Shown: positions 16,703-26,879, numbered from the stretch's first letter. The stretch is DNA of 64,000 nucleotides from Pseudomonas sp. QTF5 (GCF_000512695.2 NZ_AZRW02000009.1:62001-126000); one strand, 5' to 3'. Notes: generated by a model from the letters alone, not told the origin. Numbers and translations are program-made.

Positions 16703-19700
16703 ATGCAATGGATGTTCATGCTGATTGGGCTGCTGCTCGGCTGGATGCTTGACGAGTCGTTCAGCGATGCGCTGTTGGGCGCTTTGCTCGGGCTGGGTAT
16801 TGGCCAAGCCATTCGCATCGGCCGCTTGACTACTCAAACCGCCGAGCAGCGGCGCTTGCTCGATCAGGCGCAGGTTGCGCTGAATGCGGTCGAGCAGCGA
16901 TTGGCGTTGCTGGAAGTGTCGGGCGTCAAAACACCTGAAGCCAGTGAACCTGCGACCAGCGAACCGGTTCCATCCCCTGAAATCATTCTCGAGCAAGTCC
17001 CTGTCGCCTCCCCGGAGCTGATCTGGGAGCTACCGCCCGAATTCGAACCCATCACAGCGGCTGCCGCCGAAACCAGTCGTCCACTGCCCGATGATCTCTG
17101 GAAACCCGAACCGGTTACCCGTGAACCGCAACAACCTGCGGCGCCTCGTGGCCCGAACTTCATCGAGCGCGCCATCAGCGGCGCGCGTTACTGGTTGTTC
17201 GGCGGCAATACCGTGCTGCGGGTTGGCGTGGTGCTGTTGTTTCTCGGTTTGGCCTTCCTGTTGCGCTACGCCACTGAAGGCGTGGTGGTGCCGGTCGAGT
17301 TGCGTTACGCCGGTGTCGCGGCGGCGGCCTTGGGCTTGCTCGCGCTGGGCTGGTGGTTGCGCCTGCGCAACAGCAATTACGCACTGATGCTGCAAGGCAC
17401 CGGGATCGCGGTGCTGTACCTGACTGTATTTGCCGCGATGCGTTTGCACCCGCTGCTCGACCCGACGGCGGCACTGGGGCTGCTGGTGGTGGTGACGGTG
17501 TTCTCGGCGATTCTCGCCATTACCCAAAACGCCCTGGGCCTGGCCGCCGCTGCCGCGCTGGGCGGTTTCGCCGCGCCGATCCTGACCTCTACCGGCGCTG
17601 GCAACCATGTCGCGCTGTTCAGCTATTTTGCCTTGCTCAATGCCGGCATCCTCGCCATCGCGTGGTTCAAGGCCTGGCGGCTGCTTAACCTGATCGGTTT
17701 TGTCGGCACCTTCGGCATCGGGTTGGCCTGGGGCCTGCGTTCCTATACGCCGGAATTGCTGTGGAGTACCGAGCCGTTCCTGATTCTGTTTTTCCTGATG
17801 TACCTGGCCATCGGTTTGTTGTTTGCTCGGCGCAAGCTGCTGGAAATGAGCGACGCGCCCGAGGACGACAGCCGCGATGCACTGCTGCACTGGTCGGCGC
17901 GCAAGGGCGATTACGTCGACGGCACCATGTTGTTCGCGCCACCGCTGGTGGGTTTCGGTTTGCAGTTCGCGCTGGTGGAACATCTGGAATTTGCCGCTGC
18001 TTTCAGCGCCTTGGCCCTGGGCATTATTTACATGGGGCTGGCCCGGTTGCTGATGGGCGGTCGAGCGCTGTTGTTGGCGGAAACCTGTCTGGCGCTAGGG
18101 GTGATCTTCGCCAGCCTGGCGATTCCCTTGGGGCTCGACGCGCGTTGGACTGCAGCTGCCTGGGCGGTGGAAGGCGCGGGGATTTTCTGGCTCGGCCTGC
18201 GTCAACAACGACCACTGGCGCGAGCCTTTGCCTTGCTGCTGCAACTGGGCTCGGCACTGGCCTTCCTCAGTGAGCTGCGGATCGGCGAGAGCAGCCTGCT
18301 CGATGGCGCACCGCTGGGGGCGTTGATGCTCGGCGTGGCGCTGCTGTTCAGCTTCTACCAATTGCGCAAAGCGTTGCCTGAACAGGCGTCGCAGTGGGAG
18401 CGCCAAGCGCTACCGGTGCTGGCCTGTCTGGGGCTGACGTTCCTCTATCTGCTGGCGCCGCTGTTCTTCTTCACTCATGGCACGGCGATCAGCTGGGCGC
18501 TGGCCGGGTTGGCGACGCTGTTTGTCGGCCTGCGTCTGCAATCGCGAACCTTTCTGTTCACCGCGTTCGCTGTGCAACTGCTCGGCGGTGCGTTGTTCCT
18601 GTTACGACTGCAAGGGGCGGGCGGTGAGTCTGCCGCCGTGTTCAGTGCCGGTTGGAGCGGTTTGCTCAGCGCGTCCCTGATCGGGCTGGCGTTGATCGCC
18701 GGGATGTTGCTGGCGGCCCGCGACGAAATGGTGCGCCGTGACGTGCGTTTGCTGCGCGGCTTGTCGGTGGTGTTGCTGGCCGGTCTGGTGCTGATCAACC
18801 TCGCGGTGTTGTTCGTGTTGCCATGGCAAACCGCGAGCGCGGTGTGGGCCGCCAGTGGTTTGTTCATCATCTGGCTGAGCCTGTACCTGAAGCAGCGCGT
18901 GAGTTTTGTCTTTGGTCTGCTGTTGCAGGTGATCGGTGGCGCTGCGTTCCTGTTCGCCGGGCCGGACCTGCTCGGCCCGCTGCTCAGCGAAGGGTTGCGA
19001 CCGCTGGCGCATAGCGGTTTCTGGACGCCACTGGTGCTGGGTCTGGCTGCGTTCGTCGGGGCTTGGCGTTTGCAGCTCGGCAATCATGCTTCGGCCTTCG
19101 ATGGGTTGAGCCTGCAGCGCTTGTCCGAAGTGTTGCTGGTATGGGGCGCGGGTTGGTGGGTGCTGGCGTGGGTCAGCGAAGTGCTGCGCTTTGCGCCGTT
19201 GAATCTGCAAGCCACTTTGTTGCTGGCCGTCGCCGCCGTGAGTGTCACGCTGTGGACGGTATTGGCGCTGCGCCTGAAGTGGTCGTCGCTGGGCTTGCTC
19301 TGCACCTTGCTGATTCCCGCAGCAGGTCTGGTGCTGCTCGCGGCCTGGCATTCGCGTTATCACCCGGCCGCCAACGTCGGCTGGCTGGTTTGGGCTGCGG
19401 TGTTTGTGGTGCATTTCATCTCGCTGCGGCGTCTGGCGCCGACGCTGCCCGCAACAGCCCTGAGCACCGCCCATGTGCTCGGCTGCTGGCTGTTGATCGG
19501 CGTGTTGGCCCTGGAACTGCGTTACGGTCTGCTGCTGTTGTCGGAGCAGTACAACGCCTGGCGCTGGCTGGGCTGGGCGATTCTGCCGAGCCTGTATCTG
19601 GTGCTGATGGCCGCACCGCGGGCGTGGCCATGGCCGGTGTCGGAGTATCCTCGCGAGTATCGGGTCTATGCCGCTGCGCCGTTGGCCTTGTTGATGCTCG

Positions 19701-20290
19701 GCTGGTTCTGGTTGGCGAACATCGCCAGTGACGGCACCGCTGAGCCATTGCCGTATGTGCCGCTGATCAACCCGCTGGAGCTGGGCCTGTTGTTTGCTTT
19801 GTTTGGCGTTTACGTCTGGTCTCGCAGCGCTGTGACGCAACTGGCGATACGCAAGGAGTACACCGATAACGCCACGCAAGTGATTGCCGGGGTTTCGCTG
19901 TTCGTCTTTTTCACCGCGCTGGTGATGCGCACGGCCCATCATTGGGGCGGCGTGCCGTACGCGCTGGATCTGCTGCTTGAGTCGATGCTGGTGCAGGCGG
20001 GCCTGTCCATCGTCTGGACCCTGATGGCCCTGAGTCTGATGATCGGTGGGCATCTGCATCATCGCCGCGAAGTCTGGCTGATCGGCGCGGCGCTGATCGC
20101 GCTGGTGGTCGCCAAGCTGTTCTTCGTGGAACTGAGTAACCGTGGCGGGCTGGCGCGGATCGTGTCGTTTATCGGCGTTGGCGTGTTGCTGTTGGTGGTG
20201 GGGTATTTCGCTCCGTTGCCGCCCAAGCGTGCCGAAGCTGTGCCGGATGTTGAAAAACCGGCCCCTGAAACCGAAGGAGTGTCGTCTTGA
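16703..20290 (+). CDS. Large DUF2339 polytopic membrane protein
   Basis: The 1195-residue protein begins with a short hydrophobic segment (MQWMFMLIGLLLGWML), a coiled or helical stretch (about 40-75) and an acidic, proline-rich linker (75-155). From there to the end are many hydrophobic helices, over 20 by eye. This is the DUF2339 architecture. The function is unknown; it overlaps a DUF3999 gene by 4 bases and the two usually travel together. The frame is open 77 codons upstream through the REP element, so the start at 16703 after CGACC is chosen on homology, with no strong ribosome-binding site. Confidence 0.85.
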   Translation: MQWMFMLIGLLLGWMLDESFSDALLGALLGLGIGQAIRIGRLTTQTAEQRRLLDQAQVALNAVEQRLALLEVSGVKTPEASEPATSEPVPSPEIILEQVPVASPELIWELPPEFEPITAAAAETSRPLPDDLWKPEPVTREPQQPAAPRGPNFIERAISGARYWLFGGNTVLRVGVVLLFLGLAFLLRYATEGVVVPVELRYAGVAAAALGLLALGWWLRLRNSNYALMLQGTGIAVLYLTVFAAMRLHPLLDPTAALGLLVVVTVFSAILAITQNALGLAAAAALGGFAAPILTSTGAGNHVALFSYFALLNAGILAIAWFKAWRLLNLIGFVGTFGIGLAWGLRSYTPELLWSTEPFLILFFLMYLAIGLLFARRKLLEMSDAPEDDSRDALLHWSARKGDYVDGTMLFAPPLVGFGLQFALVEHLEFAAAFSALALGIIYMGLARLLMGGRALLLAETCLALGVIFASLAIPLGLDARWTAAAWAVEGAGIFWLGLRQQRPLARAFALLLQLGSALAFLSELRIGESSLLDGAPLGALMLGVALLFSFYQLRKALPEQASQWERQALPVLACLGLTFLYLLAPLFFFTHGTAISWALAGLATLFVGLRLQSRTFLFTAFAVQLLGGALFLLRLQGAGGESAAVFSAGWSGLLSASLIGLALIAGMLLAARDEMVRRDVRLLRGLSVVLLAGLVLINLAVLFVLPWQTASAVWAASGLFIIWLSLYLKQRVSFVFGLLLQVIGGAAFLFAGPDLLGPLLSEGLRPLAHSGFWTPLVLGLAAFVGAWRLQLGNHASAFDGLSLQRLSEVLLVWGAGWWVLAWVSEVLRFAPLNLQATLLLAVAAVSVTLWTVLALRLKWSSLGLLCTLLIPAAGLVLLAAWHSRYHPAANVGWLVWAAVFVVHFISLRRLAPTLPATALSTAHVLGCWLLIGVLALELRYGLLLLSEQYNAWRWLGWAILPSLYLVLMAAPRAWPWPVSEYPREYRVYAAAPLALLMLGWFWLANIASDGTAEPLPYVPLINPLELGLLFALFGVYVWSRSAVTQLAIRKEYTDNATQVIAGVSLFVFFTALVMRTAHHWGGVPYALDLLLESMLVQAGLSIVWTLMALSLMIGGHLHHRREVWLIGAALIALVVAKLFFVELSNRGGLARIVSFIGVGVLLLVVGYFAPLPPKRAEAVPDVEKPAPETEGVSS

Positions 20291-21654
20291 GTCAGAAGCT
20301 GAACCTGGGGTGGTGGGGTGCTGTGGTGCTGGGTGTGACGCTGTCGGCCGGCGCGCAGGAAAAACCGCCGGACTTTGCCACGCAGGTGCCGTTGTCGGTG
20401 AGTGGCGAGGGCCCGTGGTATCGCCTGGAATTACCCTTGAGCGTGCAACTGAAAGCGCGGCAAACCGATCTCAGCGATCTACGCGTGTTCAACGCCGCCG
20501 GTGAGCCTCAGGCTTATGCTCTGGCCCGGGAACCCGCGCAGACCCGCGAAAACCGCACGCTGAACGACGTGAAGTGGTTCCCGTTGTACAACTCGGCGGA
20601 TGCCACCGAACGCGCGCCGAGTGTGCGCGTGCAATCGAACACCAACGGCACGTTGATCGAAGTGCAGCCGCCCAGCCAGTTGGAGGCGGGCGAAGAAGAG
20701 CTGCGCGGCTGGTTGCTCGACGCCAGCAGCATCAAGGCGCCGTTACAGCAATTGATCCTCGATTGGACCAGCGATCGCGACGGTTTCCAGCGTTTCAGCA
20801 TTGAAGCCAGCGACGATTTGCAGCATTGGCAGTCGTGGGGTGAAGGGCAGGTGGCACGTCTGACGTTTGCCGACGAACGTGTCGAGCAACATGAAGTCGG
20901 CCTGCCGGGGCAATCGGCGCGCTATTTGCGCTTGCTGTGGAGTTCACCGCAGTCGGCGCCGGTGCTGACTTCGGCACAACTGGAAAGCGCCAACCCGCGC
21001 ACCTTGCCGCTGCCGTTGGTCTGGTCGCAACCGTTGGCTGGCACCAGCGTGAAGGCCGGTGAGTACATCTGGCAATTGCCGATGGGGCTGAATGTCCAGC
21101 GCTTGCAGATCGAACTGAGTCAGCCCAACAGCCTGGCGCCGGTGACGTTGTCGGGTCGCAGGGAGACCAGCCTGCCGTGGCAACCACTGACCAGCGGTTT
21201 GCTTTATCGCCTGACCCAGAATGGCCAGGACGTGGTGCAAAATGAATTGCAGCTGCCGGGCCAGACCGTGCAGCAATTGAAGCTGACGGTGGATGAGCGT
21301 GGCGGCGGCTTGGGCGCCGAAGCGCCGACCGTCCGATTTGCCGTGCGCTCCACGCAACTGGTGTTCCTGGCACGCGGGGCCGGGCCTTATACGCTGGCGC
21401 TGGGGAGTGCGACGGTGAAGGCGGCGAGCTTGCCATTGTCGACGCTGATTCCGGATTACAGCGCTGCGAAGTTGGCGGCGTTGGGCAAGGCAACGGTTGA
21501 GGGTGGGGTCGTGGTGACACCGGCGGCGACAGCGCCAACGGTGGCGGACACGAACTGGAAGAAATTCGGGTTGTGGGCGGTGCTGTTACTCAGCGTGCTG
21601 GTTCTGGGGGCCATGGCGTTCAGTTTGCTGCGCAAACCTGCTGTTAAATCCTGA
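20287..21654 (+). CDS. DUF3999 exported, membrane-tethered protein
   Basis: The 455-residue protein has an N-terminal signal sequence (LGWWGAVVLGVTLSAGAQ), a long beta-rich periplasmic region and a C-terminal membrane helix (about 430-450, LWAVLLLSVLVLGAMAFSLL) ending in a basic tail. The start is TTG at 20287, overlapping the DUF2339 stop (TTGA) with AAGGAG 8 bases upstream, so the pair is translationally coupled. The topology suggests the periplasmic partner of the DUF2339 membrane protein. The function is unknown. Confidence 0.85.
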   Translation: MSQKLNLGWWGAVVLGVTLSAGAQEKPPDFATQVPLSVSGEGPWYRLELPLSVQLKARQTDLSDLRVFNAAGEPQAYALAREPAQTRENRTLNDVKWFPLYNSADATERAPSVRVQSNTNGTLIEVQPPSQLEAGEEELRGWLLDASSIKAPLQQLILDWTSDRDGFQRFSIEASDDLQHWQSWGEGQVARLTFADERVEQHEVGLPGQSARYLRLLWSSPQSAPVLTSAQLESANPRTLPLPLVWSQPLAGTSVKAGEYIWQLPMGLNVQRLQIELSQPNSLAPVTLSGRRETSLPWQPLTSGLLYRLTQNGQDVVQNELQLPGQTVQQLKLTVDERGGGLGAEAPTVRFAVRSTQLVFLARGAGPYTLALGSATVKAASLPLSTLIPDYSAAKLAALGKATVEGGVVVTPAATAPTVADTNWKKFGLWAVLLLSVLVLGAMAFSLLRKPAVKS

Positions 21655-21674
21655 GGATGGCTGGCGCTGCGCGC

Positions 21675-21773
21675 CATTCGCGAGCCAGCCCGCTCCCACA
21701 CTGGATCTCGGTCGTACACAAACGTTGTGGCCGCTGAAGATCTACTGTGGGAGCGGGCTTGCTCGCGAAAGCG
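21675..21773. repeat. REP pair, tail-to-tail
   Basis: ATTCGCGAGCCAGCCCGCTC and its inverted copy ending GGGCTTGCTCGCGAAAGCG flank a spacer similar to that of the 13121 copy. It occupies much of the 303-bp gap before fbp. The remaining 180 bases have no gene and should hold the fbp promoter. Confidence 0.82.
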
Positions 21774-21958
21774 ATCTATCAGCCACAAAAAAACCTCAAT
21801 CTGCCACTGATCCACAAGCCACATCGGCCCCATTTCGAACTACGCTCTACCCCGCACATGAACTCTATTGGGTGTATCACGTCTGATAGGAGGAAATGCG
21901 CCCCGACTCGCGCTAAACTGCGCGGGTTTTTAGCCCCCCCATTCCACCGGAGCCGTCC

Positions 21959-22969
21959 ATGTCCCGCGTTACCTTGAGTCGCTATTTGATTGAGCAGACC
22001 CGCAGCAACAACACTCCTGCCGATCTGCGCTTCCTGATCGAAGTGGTGGCGCGTGCCTGCAAGGAGATCAGCCACGCCGTGTCCAAAGGCGCCCTGGGTG
22101 GCGTTCTGGGCAGCATGGGCACTGAAAACGTCCAGGGCGAAGTGCAGAAGAAGCTCGACGTGATCTCCAACGAAATCCTGCTCGAAGCCAACGAATGGGG
22201 CGGTCACCTGGCCGGCATGGCGTCCGAAGAAATGGACAACGCCTACCAGATCCCGGGCAAATACCCGAAAGGCGCGTACCTGCTGGTATTCGACCCGCTG
22301 GACGGTTCGTCGAACATCGACATCAACGCCCCGGTCGGCACCATCTTCTCGGTACTGCGTTGCCCGAACGAATACCTGACCCAGAACGAGCCCTTGAATG
22401 AAAAGGCCTTCCTGCAGCCAGGTACCCAGCAAGTGGCCGCCGGCTACGCGATCTACGGTCCGCAGACCATGCTGGTGCTGACCTTGGGTGATGGCGTGAA
22501 AGGCTTTACCCTGGACCGTGAAATGGGCAGCTTCGTACTGACCCATGAAGACATCAAGATCCCGGAGTCCACTCAGGAATTCGCGATCAACGCGTCCAAC
22601 CAGCGTCACTGGGAAGCTCCGGTACAACGCTATGTCGGCGAATTGCTGGCTGGCGATGAAGGCCCACTGAAAAAGAACTACAACATGCGCTGGGTTGCCG
22701 CGATGGTTGCCGACGTGCACCGCATCCTGACCCGTGGCGGCCTGTTCATGTACCCACGCGACAGCCGCGAGCCATCGAAGCCAGGCAAACTACGCTTGAT
22801 GTACGAAGCAAATCCGATGTCGTTCTTGGTTGAGCAGGCGGGCGGCGCGTCCACCGATGGTCACCAGCGCATCCTCGACATTCAGCCTGAAGGCCTGCAC
22901 CAGCGCGTAGCGGTGTTCCTCGGCTCGAAAGAAGAAGTCGCACGCGTCACGGCTTACCACAAGGAATAA
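21959..22969 (+). CDS. fbp: Class I fructose-1,6-bisphosphatase
   Basis: The 336-residue enzyme has the metal and substrate motif [21 protein letters not shown] and the class I C-terminal [10 protein letters not shown]. It converts fructose-1,6-bisphosphate to fructose-6-phosphate, a gluconeogenic step important for Pseudomonas growing on amino acids and organic acids. GGAG lies 7 bases before the ATG. A DUF924 gene follows after 3 bases. Confidence 0.96.
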   Translation: MSRVTLSRYLIEQTRSNNTPADLRFLIEVVARACKEISHAVSKGALGGVLGSMGTENVQGEVQKKLDVISNEILLEANEWGGHLAGMASEEMDNAYQIPGKYPKGAYLLVFDPLDGSSNIDINAPVGTIFSVLRCPNEYLTQNEPLNEKAFLQPGTQQVAAGYAIYGPQTMLVLTLGDGVKGFTLDREMGSFVLTHEDIKIPESTQEFAINASNQRHWEAPVQRYVGELLAGDEGPLKKNYNMRWVAAMVADVHRILTRGGLFMYPRDSREPSKPGKLRLMYEANPMSFLVEQAGGASTDGHQRILDIQPEGLHQRVAVFLGSKEEVARVTAYHKE

Positions 22970-22972
22970 ACC

Positions 22973-23575
22973 ATGACCGCGCCCTGGCAGCCGTTACTCG
23001 AATGGTGGTTCGGATCTTTCGAATCACCCAACGAAATAGCGGCTGACAAGGGCAAGTTATGGTTCGGCAAACGTGACAGCCAGGACCTCGAAGCGCGTAA
23101 GCGATTCGGGGACCAGGTCGAACAGGCACTGGCCGGCGGATTGACCGAATGGGTGCAATGCCCTGAAGGTTGGCTGGCCCTGGTGCTGCTACTCGATCAA
23201 CTTCCGCGAATGATCTTTCGCGATACTCCCAAATCCTTTTCAGGCGATCTCAGGGCTCAGGCACTGGTAGCGCAAGGCATTGCTGCGGATTTCGATCGGC
23301 AACTGCGCCCGATCCAGCGGGTGTTTATCTATCTGGTGTTCGAGCACTGCGAAAATCTGGCAGTGCAGAACGAAGCGGTTTCGCGGTTTCTTGATCTGGT
23401 TGAACAGCAACCGGAGGCGGATCGGGCGGTGTTTGCCGACAACCTGGATTATGCCGAGCGGCATCAGAAGATCATTGCGCGGTTTGGACGGTTTCCCCAT
23501 CGCAATGCGGTGTTGGGGCGTGAATCTACGGGTGAGGAAATTGAGTTTTTGAGTGGGCCGGGATCGCGGTTCTGA
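22973..23575 (+). CDS. DUF924 family protein
   Basis: The 200-residue soluble, helical protein has the DUF924 pattern: an N-terminal WWFG, WFGKRDSQD, the motif LVLLLDQLPRMIFRDTP near residue 70 and HRNAVLGRESTGEE near the end. The fold resembles a TPR-like all-helical protein; the function is unknown. It starts 3 bases after fbp, so it is very probably co-expressed with it. Confidence 0.9.
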   Translation: MTAPWQPLLEWWFGSFESPNEIAADKGKLWFGKRDSQDLEARKRFGDQVEQALAGGLTEWVQCPEGWLALVLLLDQLPRMIFRDTPKSFSGDLRAQALVAQGIAADFDRQLRPIQRVFIYLVFEHCENLAVQNEAVSRFLDLVEQQPEADRAVFADNLDYAERHQKIIARFGRFPHRNAVLGRESTGEEIEFLSGPGSRF

Positions 23576-23587
23576 TGGGCTGTAAAC

Positions 23588-23920
23588 TCACGGATTTCCT
23601 TGTAACAGTCGCTTCATCAGCAGTATCGGTAAGTTTTTCCGCGTATCGGCAATGATGTGGACGTAGATCGTTTGCCCCCGCACTTCATAAATGATCCGGT
23701 TCATTCCAGAGAGAGTTTGTCGATATTGGCTGAGATTCAGCTTCTCAATCTCTTCCGGGACTGACCCGGCATAGGGCTGGCTTCCCAACTGACGGATGGC
23801 TGCTTTCAGATTGGCGTAGGTGTTTTGCCATGTCTGTGTAGAAAATTGTTTGGTGAGATAGGTACGAATTTCTTTGAGGTCTGTTTCGGCGGACTGAAGA
23901 ATGACGACCTTTAAGCTCAT
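23588..23920 (-). CDS. ParE/RelE-type toxin
   Basis: The 110-residue protein has the ParE/RelE-fold pattern: beta-start MSLKVVILQSAETDLKEIRTYL, a helical pair, the segment IEKLNLSQYRQTL and the C-terminal IIYEVRGQTIYVHIIADTRKNLP. Relatives either cleave mRNA at the ribosome or block gyrase; which applies cannot be read from sequence. It overlaps the upstream antitoxin gene by 4 bases (ATGA). Confidence 0.88.
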   Translation of the reverse strand: MSLKVVILQSAETDLKEIRTYLTKQFSTQTWQNTYANLKAAIRQLGSQPYAGSVPEEIEKLNLSQYRQTLSGMNRIIYEVRGQTIYVHIIADTRKNLPILLMKRLLQGNP

Positions 23921-24189
23921 TGATGGTCGGCCTTGTCCATTTCTGCGAAGACGTCTTCGGCATCCCGAAACTTGCCCTCCTCAATCTCCCGATTACCCAT
24001 TGCCAAGAGCTTTAAAAGAGCCATTGTGTCTTCTTGCTCTTCAAAGCTTTTCACATCCATGACCACAAGCTTCGCTTCACCGTTTTGGGTGATCACCAAG
24101 GGTTCACGGCTCTCGGTGAGCGTTTTAACGATTTCCGCAGTGTGGCTTTTCAGGTAACTGATCGGCTTGATTTGAGATGAAAGCTTCAT
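23917..24189 (-). CDS. Phd/YefM-type antitoxin
   Basis: This 90-residue protein has the Phd/YefM N-terminal DNA-binding motif (ISYLKSHTAEIVKTLTESREPLVITQNGEAKLVVMD) and an acidic C terminus suited to wrapping the toxin. It would neutralise the following ParE/RelE-type toxin and repress its own operon. A perfect inverted repeat 25 bases upstream (24214-24242) is a likely operator. Confidence 0.9.
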   Translation of the reverse strand: MKLSSQIKPISYLKSHTAEIVKTLTESREPLVITQNGEAKLVVMDVKSFEEQEDTMALLKLLAMGNREIEEGKFRDAEDVFAEMDKADHQ

Positions 24190-24213
24190 GGAATGAGCCT
24201 CGTCAGATTGAAT

Positions 24214-24242
24214 AGGACTGAGTTTAGTCTTAATTCAGTCCT
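24214..24242 (-). promoter_or_regulatory. Inverted repeat, likely operator of the toxin-antitoxin operon
   Basis: AGGACTGA and TCAGTCCT are perfect 8-bp inverted arms 13 bases apart, 25-53 bases upstream of the antitoxin start. Phd-type antitoxins bind paired palindromes overlapping their promoters, so an autoregulatory site is the simplest reading. Confidence 0.6.
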
Positions 24243-24310
24243 GCGTCAGGCTGCACCGACCAACGTTTCCAGTAGAGTCAGGTCTCGGTTTTAGATTTTC
24301 GTTGCAGCCA

Positions 24311-24410
24311 ATGCCGTCTTCGCGGGCAAGTCGGACCGCCGCACCGCTCGCTCCAGGTTATGCGCGGTGCGCCAATACCCTGTAGCGAGGCTTGCTCGCG
24401 AAGGGGCCCT
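24311..24410. repeat. Degenerate REP pair
   Basis: CTTCGCGGGCAAGTCGGACC at one end and GAGGCTTGCTCGCGAAGGGG at the other are mutated REP arms around a GC-rich spacer. It lies between the toxin-antitoxin promoter and the end of the chemoreceptor gene. Confidence 0.65.
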
Positions 24411-24418
24411 TGAAAACA

Positions 24419-26311
24419 CTAGATCCTGAAACTTCCAACCAACTGCTTCAACCGCGCCGCCTGCTGCTCAAGATCAGCACACGCACGCAACGTCGACTGC
24501 AAGTTCTCCACACCTTCCTGGTTCAGCGTGTTGATTTCGGTGATGTCGACGTTGATCGACTCGACCACGGCAGTCTGCTCTTCGGTCGCAGTCGCCACGG
24601 ACTGGTTCATCCCGTCGATCTCACCGATGCGCTGCGTCACGCTGCCCAGGCGTTCGCCGGCCTGGTTGGCGATGCCGACGCTGCTTTCGCTCTGGCGCTG
24701 GCTGTCGGTCATGGTGCTGACCGCTTCTCGGGCGCCGACTTGCAGTTCTTCGATCATCTTCTGCACTTGCTGCGCCGAATCCTGAGTGCGGTGGGCGAGG
24801 TTGCGCACCTCATCCGCGACCACGGCAAAACCACGGCCGGCTTCACCGGCACGGGCTGCTTCGATGGCCGCGTTGAGTGCCAGCAGGTTGGTTTGCTGCG
24901 AGATGCTGGTGATCACTTCCAGAATCTGGCCGATGTTCACCGTGTTGCTGTTCAGGGTTTCGATGTTGCCGCACGAATCGCTGATCTTCGCCGACAGCTG
25001 CTGCATCGCGGCGATGGTTTTATCCACCACGTGCTGACCGTCTTCAGCCAAGGCGCGGGCGTCGCTCGAGTGTAGCGAGGCGAGGGCGGCGTTCTGGGCG
25101 ATTTCCTGAGCGGCGGCGCCGAGTTCGTTGATCGCCGCAGCCACGCTGCTGGTGCGTGAGGCTTGTTGATCGGAATTGAACATCGACGAATTAGAAGCGG
25201 CGACGACCCGCAAGGCGACTTCGTTGACCTGGCCGGTGGCTGAGGACACTTCGCGGATCGAGGTATGAATACGTTCCACAAAACGGTTGAACGAGGTGCC
25301 CAGCGCACCGAATTCGTCCTGGCCGTGAATGGTCAGACGCTTGGTCAGGTCACCTTCGCCCTCGGCGATGTCATGCATGGCGCGGCCCATGGTCAGCAGT
25401 GGTTGCATCAGCACGCGGATCAACATGCTCAGCAGCGCGATGATGATCACCACGGCGATGATCATGGCGATGATCGCCGAGGTGCGGAATTCGCTGAGCA
25501 TCGAGAATGCGGTTTCCTGATCCAGCACCAGCGCTACGTACCAATCCGCCGATGGCACACCGTTGATGTGAGTGAAGGAAATGAACTGGGTTTTGCCGTC
25601 CAGTTCGACTTCCTTCAGGCCCTGACTGATTTTCGGCGCACCGTTAGGGTAGGCGTCGGCCAGGTTCTTGAGCACCAGTTTGCTGTCCGGGTGGATCAGG
25701 ATCTTGCCGTCGGCGCTGACGATAAACGCATGGCCATGACCGCCGAAATTCAGCGAGTTGATAATCGCGCTGACGCTGGACAGGTCGATATCTGCGCCGG
25801 CGACGCCGATCATTTGATTCTGATGCTTCACTGGCGTGGCAACGGTGATCACCAGTTTGCCCGACGATGCCGCGATGTAGGGTTCGGTGACGATGGTCTG
25901 TTGCGCGTTGTTGGCCGCCTTGTACCAGCCACGGGCGCGGGGGTCGTAGTCTGCGGCGCGATTGCCGGCCGGGACCGAGAACATTACACCGTCGGTCCCG
26001 CCGAAGTAGCTCAGCTGGAAGTTGCTGGTGTAGGCCGGCAGGTCGATGGCACGTTTGAGGTTGGCTTGGGCGCTGCCGTCCACGGCGATCTGCTGGGACA
26101 GCGATTGCAGCAATTGAATGCGGCTTTCCAGCCAGGTCTGGATGTTGCTGGTGGTCAGGCTGCCGAGTTCCTGCATCGAGGACTCGGTACTGCTGAGCAG
26201 GGTCTGCCGCTGGCGGTAATCGTTGAACAGAATGAAACAGGCGAATGCAACGGCCACCACTAGAGCGGCTGCCAACAGGATTTTGTGGCTGAACTTCATG
26301 TTTCTGATCAT
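24419..26311 (-). CDS. Methyl-accepting chemotaxis protein with amino-acid-type dCACHE domain
   Basis: The 630-residue receptor has an N-terminal membrane helix (about 8-30), a periplasmic double-CACHE domain (to about 270), a second helix ([17 protein letters not shown]), HAMP, and a signalling domain with the hairpin tip [26 protein letters not shown]. The membrane-distal module has the DPRARGWY...EPY...GADIDL pattern of dCACHE domains that bind amino-acid ligands, as in PctA-like receptors. Attractants are probably amino acids (inference). The start [10 protein letters not shown] was taken; MKFSHK four codons later is possible. Confidence 0.9.
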   Translation of the reverse strand: MIRNMKFSHKILLAAALVVAVAFACFILFNDYRQRQTLLSSTESSMQELGSLTTSNIQTWLESRIQLLQSLSQQIAVDGSAQANLKRAIDLPAYTSNFQLSYFGGTDGVMFSVPAGNRAADYDPRARGWYKAANNAQQTIVTEPYIAASSGKLVITVATPVKHQNQMIGVAGADIDLSSVSAIINSLNFGGHGHAFIVSADGKILIHPDSKLVLKNLADAYPNGAPKISQGLKEVELDGKTQFISFTHINGVPSADWYVALVLDQETAFSMLSEFRTSAIIAMIIAVVIIIALLSMLIRVLMQPLLTMGRAMHDIAEGEGDLTKRLTIHGQDEFGALGTSFNRFVERIHTSIREVSSATGQVNEVALRVVAASNSSMFNSDQQASRTSSVAAAINELGAAAQEIAQNAALASLHSSDARALAEDGQHVVDKTIAAMQQLSAKISDSCGNIETLNSNTVNIGQILEVITSISQQTNLLALNAAIEAARAGEAGRGFAVVADEVRNLAHRTQDSAQQVQKMIEELQVGAREAVSTMTDSQRQSESSVGIANQAGERLGSVTQRIGEIDGMNQSVATATEEQTAVVESINVDITEINTLNQEGVENLQSTLRACADLEQQAARLKQLVGSFRI

Positions 26312-26591
26312 TAAATGAGCTACCGCGAAGGGCTGGTCAACAAGGGGTGTCGATTCGCCGCAGTGGAAGGCTTTGCACTGCTTCTTATGTCGACTGGCCG
26401 GCGCCAAAGATTAGGCGGTTTCTGCGAAAACCGACGAAATACTCAACGGCGCGAAACAGTGGCTGATTTATCGTAAAAGGCAGACGGGCGGCCGAACAAA
26501 TAGCCGAATACTCAGGGAACCAGACAGGGGTTTTCTCTTCTAAGCTTCAGCTTGGCAGCCATGCCATTCCCTTCGCCCCAGGAGTTACACC

Positions 26592-26846
26592 ATGTCGCTG
26601 CGTTCTATCGCCTTGCTCTCGTTCTGCGTGTTGTTGGCAGCGTGCGGCAAGATCAATCAGGAAAATTACTCCAAGCTGTCGACCGGCATGCCCAAGGCCG
26701 AGGTTGAAACCTTGCTGGGCAAACCTGCCGATTGCTCGGGCGCGCTTGGCATGTCCAGTTGCACCTGGGGTGACAAAAACAGCTTTATCAGCGTGCAGTA
26801 TGCCGGTGACAAAGTGCTGATGTTTTCTGGCCAAGGCCTGAAGTAA
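26592..26846 (+). CDS. Small SmpA/BamE-like lipoprotein
   Basis: The 84-residue precursor has a lipoprotein signal with lipobox LLAAC (Cys19), then NYSKLSTGMPKAEVETLLGKP, the motif shared by BamE/SmpA-like and DUF3862 proteins, and the Cys-containing CSGALGMSSCTWG. It is probably a small outer-membrane lipoprotein; its role is unknown. It is preceded by CCCAGGAGTTACACC, a strong ribosome-binding site, and lies 33 bases before the lipocalin gene. Confidence 0.85.
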   Translation: MSLRSIALLSFCVLLAACGKINQENYSKLSTGMPKAEVETLLGKPADCSGALGMSSCTWGDKNSFISVQYAGDKVLMFSGQGLK

Positions 26847-26879
26847 ACCGGGGCTATTCGCCTACGGGAGAAAAAAATA

